From positions 1 to 5,140 of the forward strand of contig CAHJXG010000411.1 in assembly GCA_903644035.1 (NCBI GenBank): a stretch of 5,140 bases of DNA. Reading direction: 5' to 3'. The notes under the pieces were generated by a model, which ran no database searches, was not told the DNA's origin, and saw nothing but the letters and a program-made list of their open reading frames with translations. The DNA comes from Rhodospirillales bacterium. GTDB taxonomy: Bacteria > Pseudomonadota > Alphaproteobacteria > Acetobacterales > Acetobacteraceae. The translations under genes and the position numbers were made by a program. Below are positions 1 through 4,466 of the stretch, in pieces (position 1 is the stretch's first letter; each line of letters begins with the position of its first letter).

Positions 1-163
1 CCGTGCCGCCGGCGCCTGCCCCGGGCCGGCGTGGCCGGGCGCGCGCCCAGGCGATGCAGGGATACTGAGAACGAAGGAGTTCGCGCCGCGCCGACAGCGT
101 CAAGACCACGGGTGCCGGGGAGGAGGCTGGGCGCGACCTGAGTCGGGGGCCAGACGGAGATGC
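1..163. other. Upstream GC-rich stretch, no gene recognised
   Basis: No confident gene is visible here. A + strand frame open from position 3 to a TGA at 66-68 would encode a proline/arginine/alanine-rich tail ending in AMQGY and could be the 3' end of a neighbouring gene, but the other + strand frames are also open across this part and nothing in it is recognisable. A 12-bp GC palindrome (37-48) has no following T-run, so I do not call it a terminator. A purine-rich GGGGAGGAGG run (117-126) is not followed by a suitable start codon. Confidence 0.4.
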
Positions 164-179
164 TGGCCCTTCCCTTGCA
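164..179 (+). promoter_or_regulatory. Candidate sigma-54 (-24/-12) promoter of the liv operon
   Basis: The segment reads TGGC, seven bases, then TTGCA. It has the diagnostic GG-N10-GC spacing (GG at 165-166, GC at 177-178). About 10 of the 13 specified positions of the TGGCACG-N4-TTGCW consensus match. The predicted transcription start is near position 190, about 75 nt before livK. Sigma-54 control of nitrogen-source transporters is well known, which makes the match sensible. No clear NtrC-type site (TGCAC...GTGCA) was found between 1 and 160. A weak sigma-70 alternative (ATGACG at 179-184, CTTAAT at 203-208, 18-bp spacer) exists. This is inference from motif matching. Confidence 0.45.
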
Positions 180-194
180 TGACGAACCTTGCAT
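173..194. repeat. Tandem 8-bp direct repeat CCTTGCAT
   Basis: CCTTGCAT occurs at 173-180 and again at 187-194, with a 14-bp period and a 6-bp spacer. The first copy contributes the -12 part of the candidate sigma-54 promoter and the second lies over the predicted transcription start. It may be a regulator half-site pair or chance, since a repeat this short is not improbable in a region of this size. Confidence 0.4.
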
Positions 195-206
195 AAGGTG
201 TTCTTA

Positions 207-236
207 ATGAGACGCCGCCGGTTGCGGCGGGGTTGA
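207..236 (+). CDS. Possible arginine-rich leader peptide ahead of livK
   Basis: This is a nine-codon frame from ATG 207 to TGA 234-236, encoding MRRRRLRRG, with six arginine codons (AGA, CGC, CGC, CGG, CGG, CGG). TAAGGTG at 194-200 is a plausible Shine-Dalgarno sequence with 8 nt between AAGG and the ATG. If the sigma-54 start near 190 is real, this would be the first open frame on the transcript. A GC hairpin (215-230) lies inside the arginine codons, and the stop overlaps another ATG (TGATG, 234-238). This resembles a leader-peptide sensor of an amino acid, in which ribosome stalling at scarce codons changes RNA folding. The arginine content may instead simply follow from the CG-rich hairpin. 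No homologue is recognised and expression is unproven. Confidence 0.3.
   Translation: MRRRRLRRG
215..230 (+). promoter_or_regulatory. GC stem-loop in the livK leader
   Basis: CCGCCG (215-220) pairs with CGGCGG (225-230) around the tetraloop GTTG. The stem is six G-C pairs. No T-run follows, so it is not an intrinsic terminator by itself. It falls within the arginine codons of the putative leader frame and 6 nt before the second palindrome, so it could be one arm of a leader switch or only an mRNA-stabilising structure. Confidence 0.4.
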
Positions 237-250
237 TGCTGGATCCAGCA
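237..250 (+). promoter_or_regulatory. Perfect 14-bp palindrome abutting the livK RBS
   Basis: TGCTGGATCCAGCA is its own reverse complement. As DNA it could be an operator for a dimeric regulator located downstream of the transcription start. As RNA it can form a five-pair stem (TGCTG/CAGCA) with a GATC loop. It ends at the base directly before the livK Shine-Dalgarno AGGGAG (251-256), so protein binding or RNA folding here could affect livK translation or transcript progress. The palindrome is seen directly; any function is inferred. Confidence 0.45.
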
Positions 251-256
251 AGGGAG
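251..256 (+). promoter_or_regulatory. Ribosome binding site of livK
   Basis: AGGGAG lies 9 nt before ATG 266. The wider string AAGGGAGTGA resembles the anti-16S consensus AAGGAGGTGA. It fixes the livK start at 266. The in-frame ATG at 236 is followed by a TGA at 257-259 and so cannot start livK. Confidence 0.75.
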
Positions 257-265
257 TGACCTGGT

Positions 266-1501
266 ATGATCTCACGCCGTAGCGCCATTCAAACCGCAGC
301 CGTTCTCGCCGCCGCCGCCGCGGGTTCGCGAGGGGCATGGGCCGCCGACAAGGTGGTCAAGATCGGCATCAACCTGTCTTTCACCGGGGCAGATGCGGAG
401 AACGCCGCGCGGATCGGCAACGGCGCGGTGATCGCGTTCGAGGAGGCGAACGCCGCCAAGGCGGTGCCCGGCTACACGTTCCAGCTTGTCAAGCATGACG
501 ACGCGACGGCCACCGCCGGGCAATACGACCCGGCGCAGGCCGCGACCAACGCACGCACCATGGTGTCGGACAAGGGCTACATGGCGGCGCTCGGTCCACA
601 GATGTCGGGCGCGGGCAAGGCGATGGCGCCGATCCTGAGCCAGGGCAACCTCGCGATCATCACGCCGGCCTCGACCAACCCCGACCTGACGGACCCGAAA
701 TACGCCCAGCAGTACCGGCCGGCGGGCAAGGCGATCTACTTCCGCACGGTGGCAACCGATGCGTTCCAAGGGCCGAACATGGCCAACTACATGGCCGACA
801 CGCTGAAGGTGAAGACGATCTTCGTGCTCGACGACTCCGGCGCTTACGGGGTGGGCCTGGCCGACGCGTTCCAGGCGCAGGCGGAGAAGCGGGGCATCAA
901 GGTGCTCGGGCGCGACCGGCTGGACCCCAAGGCCGCGGACTACGCGCCGATCCTGACCAAGATCAAGTCGCTGGGGCCGCAGGCGCTGTATTACGGCGGG
1001 GTCGGCCAAGCCGGCGTCAAGCTGGCGAAGCAGGCGTACGAGATCATCCCGGACGCGATCAAGGCGGGCGGCGACGGGATGCAGAGCGCGGACCTGCTGA
1101 AAGGCGCCGGGTTCCCGGCGGTCGAGGGCTGGTACGCCACCGTCGCCTCCCCGCATGTCACCGAGGACCCAGTGGCCGCCCAGTTCAGCGACCGCTACTT
1201 CGCGCGGTTCAAGCAGCGCCCGGACGACTACACCATCACCTGCTACACCGGCGCCCAGGTCATCATCGCGGCGGTGAAGGCCATCGCCGCCTCCGGCAAG
1301 CCGGTGACGCGGGACGCGGTGCGCGACGCGATCCAGCGGGTCAAGCTGCCGAACAGCATGCTTGGACCCATCGAGTTCGACGAGAACGGCGACCTGCGCA
1401 ACAAGATCATCAGCGTGTTCCAGATCCGCAAGAACGCCGACAAGCCGCTCGATGATCCCGACGCGCAATACAAGTACGTCGGCGTCGCGCCGGTCGCATA
1501 G
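266..1501 (+). CDS. livK: Periplasmic branched-chain amino acid-type ABC transporter substrate-binding protein
   Basis: This 411-residue protein captures the ligand in the periplasm for the LivHMGF importer. Residues 1-26 form a signal peptide with a twin arginine (S3-R4-R5), an alanine-rich core and an AWA cleavage site before A27, giving a mature protein of about 385 residues. The fold is a type I periplasmic binding protein. The mature part opens with VVKIGINLSFTG, typical of the family, and ALGPQMSGAGKA (S114), TPASTNPDL (A135-S136-T137), DDSGAYGVGL (Y194), YYGGVGQAG (242-250) and AGGDG (D270) align by eye with ligand-contact segments of E. coli LivJ/LivK. D270 stands where LIV-binding protein has a glutamate for the ligand ammonium. 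The tyrosine expected after YYGG is absent (V246-G247), so the ligand may not be leucine, isoleucine or valine. Family assignment is firm and the exact substrate open. livH follows 3 nt later. Confidence 0.93.
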   Translation: MISRRSAIQTAAVLAAAAAGSRGAWAADKVVKIGINLSFTGADAENAARIGNGAVIAFEEANAAKAVPGYTFQLVKHDDATATAGQYDPAQAATNARTMVSDKGYMAALGPQMSGAGKAMAPILSQGNLAIITPASTNPDLTDPKYAQQYRPAGKAIYFRTVATDAFQGPNMANYMADTLKVKTIFVLDDSGAYGVGLADAFQAQAEKRGIKVLGRDRLDPKAADYAPILTKIKSLGPQALYYGGVGQAGVKLAKQAYEIIPDAIKAGGDGMQSADLLKGAGFPAVEGWYATVASPHVTEDPVAAQFSDRYFARFKQRPDDYTITCYTGAQVIIAAVKAIAASGKPVTRDAVRDAIQRVKLPNSMLGPIEFDENGDLRNKIISVFQIRKNADKPLDDPDAQYKYVGVAPVA

Positions 1502-1504
1502 GCC

Positions 1505-2434
1505 GTGACGTCCGCCGACCTGCTGCTGCAGCAGGTGATCAACGGGCTGAGCCTGGGAGCGATGTACTCGCTCCTGGCGCTCGGCTTCACGTTGGTTTAC
1601 GGCATCGCCGAGCTGATCAACTTCGCGCATTTCAACGTGTTCATGGTCGGCGCGATGGTCGCCATGCTCACGCTGCAGCGGTTCGGGCTGGTGGGCCAGG
1701 AAACCATCCTGACCGGCCTGCCGCTGATCGGCACACTGCTCGTGGCGCTCACCGTCGCGATGGTGGTGTGCGGCGGGATCGGGGTGGGGATCGAGCGGTT
1801 CCTGCTGCGCCCGCTGCGCGGCGTGAAGGGCCCGGCGGCGATGATCACGACCATCGGCGTCTCCTACGTGCTGTTCAACGTCGTGCTGCTGACGCTCGGC
1901 TCTGACTCCAAGAACTTTCCCAACCCGCTGCCGCCCATCGTCTGGCACATCGGCGGCGCGGTGCTGCGGCTGCGGGAGGTGCTGATCTGGGTCATCGCCC
2001 TGGTGCTGATGGGCGGGCTGACCTACTTCGTGCAGTATACCCGGATGGGCAAGGCGATGCGCGCGACCGCCCAGGACCCGGAGGCGGCGCGGATGATGGG
2101 GGTCGAGGTGGACCGCGTGGTGATGACCGCGTTCTTCCTGAGTTCAGCCTTGGCAGGCGCTTGCGGCATGATCTTCGGGCTGTACTACAACCTGGCCAAG
2201 GTCGATATCGGCTTCGCCGCCGGGCTGCGCGCGTTCACCGCCGCGGTGCTGGGCGGCATCGGCAACGTGCCCGGCGCCATGCTGGGCGGAGTGCTGATCG
2301 GGCTGATCGAGGCGGTGAGCGGGCAGACCGTCGGCACGGCCTGGGCCGACGTGATCATCTTCGGGCTGCTGGTGCTGGTGCTGATCGTGCGGCCGGCGGG
2401 GCTGATGGGCCGCCTGGCCCCCAACAAGTCCTGA
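1505..2434 (+). CDS. livH: Branched-chain amino acid-type ABC transporter permease LivH
   Basis: This 309-residue inner-membrane permease is almost the same length as E. coli LivH (308) and forms half of the transport channel with the LivM domain. Family signatures are in order: NGLSLGAMYSLLALGFTLVYG (13-33), INFAH (38-42), the cytoplasmic ATPase-coupling segment starting G182-K183-A184-M185 and running through AQDPEAARMMGV, AAVLGGIGNVPGAMLGG (from about 246), and RPAGLMG near the C-terminus. About eight hydrophobic segments are visible. The start is GTG 1505. The livK stop TAG (1499-1501) lies in the same frame with one codon between, so no earlier start is possible, and the conserved N-terminus excludes a later one. 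No good Shine-Dalgarno precedes it, so translation is probably coupled to livK. Substrate choice is set mainly by LivK. Confidence 0.95.
   Translation: MTSADLLLQQVINGLSLGAMYSLLALGFTLVYGIAELINFAHFNVFMVGAMVAMLTLQRFGLVGQETILTGLPLIGTLLVALTVAMVVCGGIGVGIERFLLRPLRGVKGPAAMITTIGVSYVLFNVVLLTLGSDSKNFPNPLPPIVWHIGGAVLRLREVLIWVIALVLMGGLTYFVQYTRMGKAMRATAQDPEAARMMGVEVDRVVMTAFFLSSALAGACGMIFGLYYNLAKVDIGFAAGLRAFTAAVLGGIGNVPGAMLGGVLIGLIEAVSGQTVGTAWADVIIFGLLVLVLIVRPAGLMGRLAPNKS
1518..1536 (+). other. Stem-loop within first codons of livH
   Basis: ACCTGCTG (1518-1525) and CAGCAGGT (1529-1536) can form an eight-pair stem with a three-base CTG loop, in livH codons 5-11 just after the livK stop. Such a structure could slow decay of the livK part of the mRNA or dampen livH translation. 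It is also fully explained by the codon run CTG CTG CTG CAG CAG, so function is doubtful. Confidence 0.25.
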
Positions 2435-2439
2435 AGGGG
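2434..2439 (+). promoter_or_regulatory. Ribosome binding site of the livM-livG fusion
   Basis: AAGGGG begins on the last base of the livH stop and sits 8 nt before ATG 2448, which supports that start codon. The 13-nt gap to livH holds nothing else. Confidence 0.65.
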
Positions 2440-2447
2440 CATCGCGC

Positions 2448-4466
2448 ATGGTCTCGGCCGCACTCGCCTATGTCTCCCGCCCGCTGGCCGGCCTGACGCC
2501 GGAGCGGCGGCGGGCGCTGGGGCTGCTGGCGCTCGGCGTGGCGCTGCTGCTGCTGCCGGTGGTGTATGACGACGACGCCACGATCGACAGCATCGCCAAC
2601 GCGATGTCGTATGCGACCCTGGCGCTGGGGCTGAACGTGGTGGTGGGATTCGCCGGGCTGCTGGACCTCGGCTACGCCGCGTTCTTCGCCATTGGTGCCT
2701 ATTATTACGGCATCTTCAGCAGCTTCCAGGTGATGCCCGCCTGGAGCGAGGCCTGGGCGCCGCTGGCGTTCCTGGGCCTGGTCGAGAAGATGAACCAGGG
2801 CGGCCCCGACCTCGTGCACTTCACCCTGTCGTTCTGGCTGGCGCTTCCGACGGCGGCCTTGGTGAGTGCCGCGTTCGGCGTGTGCTTCGGCGCGCCCACC
2901 TTGCGGCTGCGCGGCGACTATCTCGCCATCGTCACGCTGGGGTTTGGCGAGATCGTGCCCATCGTGGCGCGCAACATGGACGGCGTCACCAACGGCGCCG
3001 CCGGGCTGAACGGCATCCAGGCGCCGCGCCTGCTGGGACAGAGCTTCGGCGTGGACTCGGTGCCGTATTACTACGTGGGCCTGGGCCTCGTGGCGCTGCT
3101 GATCTTCTTGTCCACCCGGCTGCGCGACAGCCGGGTCGGGCGGGCCTGGATGGCGATCCGCGAGGACGAGACGGCGGCGGGCGCGATGGGAGTGAACCCG
3201 GTGCGGTTCAAGCTGCTGGCGTTCGCCATCGGCGCGGCCTTCGCCGGCATGACGGGCGTGTTCTTCGTCGCCAAGCTGCAGACGGCGACGCCGGAGATGT
3301 TCAACTTCAACGTGTCCTCCATGCTGCTGGTCATGGTGGTGCTGGGCGGCATGGGCAGCGTATGGGGCGTCGTGGTTGGCGCCGTGCTGCTGCAGCTGAT
3401 GCAGACCTGGCTGCTGCCGCAGCTCACGGGATGGTTGCATGAGCTGGGAGAGGCCGTGGGCAGCCAGTGGCTCACCACCATCGACCTCGTGCAATGGACA
3501 CAGCTGTTCTTCGGCCTGATCCTGATCGGCATGATGCTGTACCGGCGCGACGGGCTGATCCCCGCGACGCGCAAGACGCCGCCGCTCACCTTCGCCGCCC
3601 AGCACGCGGAGGTGACGCGGGGCGGCTTCCTGCATCTGGACCGCATCCCGCGCTGGGAGGCCGGGCAGGGGGCGCTGGAGATCCGCGGCGTCACGGTGCG
3701 GTTCGGCGGCTTGGTGGCGCTGGACGGCATCGACATCAGCGTGCCCGCGGGCGGCGTGGTGGCGGTGATCGGGCCGAACGGGTCCGGCAAGTCGACATTG
3801 TTCAACGTCATCACCGGGCTGGTGCCGGCCTCTGCCGGGTCGATCACGTTCCAGGGGCAGGAGCTGCTGGGCCTCCCGCCGCATGAGGTGCTGGCGCGCG
3901 GGGTGGCGCGGACTTTTCAAAATATCCGGCTGTTCCCGAACCTCACGGTGCTGGAGAACGTCATGGTCGGGCGGCACGCGCGGCTGCGCAGCGGGGCCGT
4001 CGCCTCCGTGCTGCACACGCCGGGCAACCGGGCGGAGGAGCGGGCGGCGCAGGCCTCCGTGCTGGACCTGATCGCCATGTTCGGCAACCGGCTGGTGCCG
4101 CGGGTGGGGCAGGTGGTGAGCGGGCTGTCCTACGCCAACCGCCGCCGGGTGGAGATCGCCCGCGCGCTCGCGTCCCGCCCGCACATCCTGCTGCTCGACG
4201 AGCCGACCGCGGGGATGAACCCGGCGGAAACGCTGGAGCTCGCCGAGCAGATCAAGTCGCTGCACGAGATGGGGCTGACGATCCTGATCATCGAGCACAA
4301 GCTCGACGTGGTGACGGCGCTGGCGGACACGGTGGTGGTGCTGGACCACGGGGTGAAGATCGCGGAGGGCCGGCCGGAGGAGGTGCGGCGGGACGAGCAG
4401 GTGCTGACCGCCTATCTCGGCCGCGCCGCCCGGGCGGCTGTGATGGAGGCCGACCGTGTCGCCTGA
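2448..4466 (+). CDS. livM-livG: Fused LivM permease-LivG ATPase
   Basis: This single 672-residue chain carries two subunits that are separate in E. coli (LivM 425, LivG 255). Residues 1-372 are LivM: a first membrane helix at about 23-40, ALGLNVVVGFAGLLDLGYAAFF (59-80), TLRLRGDYLAIVTLGFGEI (151-169), the ATPase-coupling segment GRAWMAIREDETAAGAMGV (231-249), VLGGMGSVWGVVVGA (298-312), and a final helix ending at RRDGLIP (366-372). A linker of about 37 residues follows. Residues 410-672 are LivG: Walker A GPNGSGKST (442-450), Q-loop Q491, the LivG-type insert with LHTPGNR, signature LSYAN (560-564), Walker B LLLDEP with D584 and E585, D-loop AGMNP, switch H617, and AYLG (655-658) of the LivG C-terminal region. 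All core ATPase residues are present. The signature differs from the usual LSYGQ. The reading frame is unbroken across the junction. GTG 3612 is an in-frame codon before the LivG part, but its GGAGG has no proper spacing, so separate LivG synthesis looks unlikely. The last 11 nt overlap livF. Confidence 0.95.
   Translation: MVSAALAYVSRPLAGLTPERRRALGLLALGVALLLLPVVYDDDATIDSIANAMSYATLALGLNVVVGFAGLLDLGYAAFFAIGAYYYGIFSSFQVMPAWSEAWAPLAFLGLVEKMNQGGPDLVHFTLSFWLALPTAALVSAAFGVCFGAPTLRLRGDYLAIVTLGFGEIVPIVARNMDGVTNGAAGLNGIQAPRLLGQSFGVDSVPYYYVGLGLVALLIFLSTRLRDSRVGRAWMAIREDETAAGAMGVNPVRFKLLAFAIGAAFAGMTGVFFVAKLQTATPEMFNFNVSSMLLVMVVLGGMGSVWGVVVGAVLLQLMQTWLLPQLTGWLHELGEAVGSQWLTTIDLVQWTQLFFGLILIGMMLYRRDGLIPATRKTPPLTFAAQHAEVTRGGFLHLDRIPRWEAGQGALEIRGVTVRFGGLVALDGIDISVPAGGVVAVIGPNGSGKSTLFNVITGLVPASAGSITFQGQELLGLPPHEVLARGVARTFQNIRLFPNLTVLENVMVGRHARLRSGAVASVLHTPGNRAEERAAQASVLDLIAMFGNRLVPRVGQVVSGLSYANRRRVEIARALASRPHILLLDEPTAGMNPAETLELAEQIKSLHEMGLTILIIEHKLDVVTALADTVVVLDHGVKIAEGRPEEVRRDEQVLTAYLGRAARAAVMEADRVA
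4445..4449 (+). promoter_or_regulatory. Ribosome binding site of livF, inside the fusion gene
   Basis: GGAGG lies 6 nt before GTG 4456 and within the last codons of the preceding gene. An in-frame TGA at 4441-4443 prevents any earlier livF start, so this site and GTG 4456 define the N-terminus. Confidence 0.75.

Noticed and set aside
37..48. GGGCGCGCGCCC palindrome as a terminator of an upstream gene
   Set aside because: It is a self-complementary GC run in a very GC-rich stretch, with no following T-run and no confirmed upstream gene.
3..68. 3' end of an upstream coding gene
   Set aside because: An open frame reaches TGA 66-68, but other + strand frames are equally open and the residues are low-complexity. 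It cannot be supported from this window.
117..126. GGGGAGGAGG as a ribosome binding site
   Set aside because: No ATG, GTG or TTG follows at a usable distance with an open frame.
179..208. Sigma-70 promoter (ATGACG / CTTAAT, 18-bp spacer)
   Set aside because: Each box matches only four of six positions; the sigma-54 match in the same place is better. It is kept only as an alternative.
272..1948. 558-residue open frame on the - strand opposite livK and livH
   Set aside because: It lies opposite two clear genes, is rich in His, Arg, Gln and Asp with no recognisable motif, and spans their junction. This is the usual antisense artefact of GC-rich codons.
3612..3614. Internal GTG as a separate livG start
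   Set aside because: The adjacent GGAGG (3608-3612) overlaps the codon, leaving no spacing. The frame continues unbroken from livM, so a fusion is the simpler reading.
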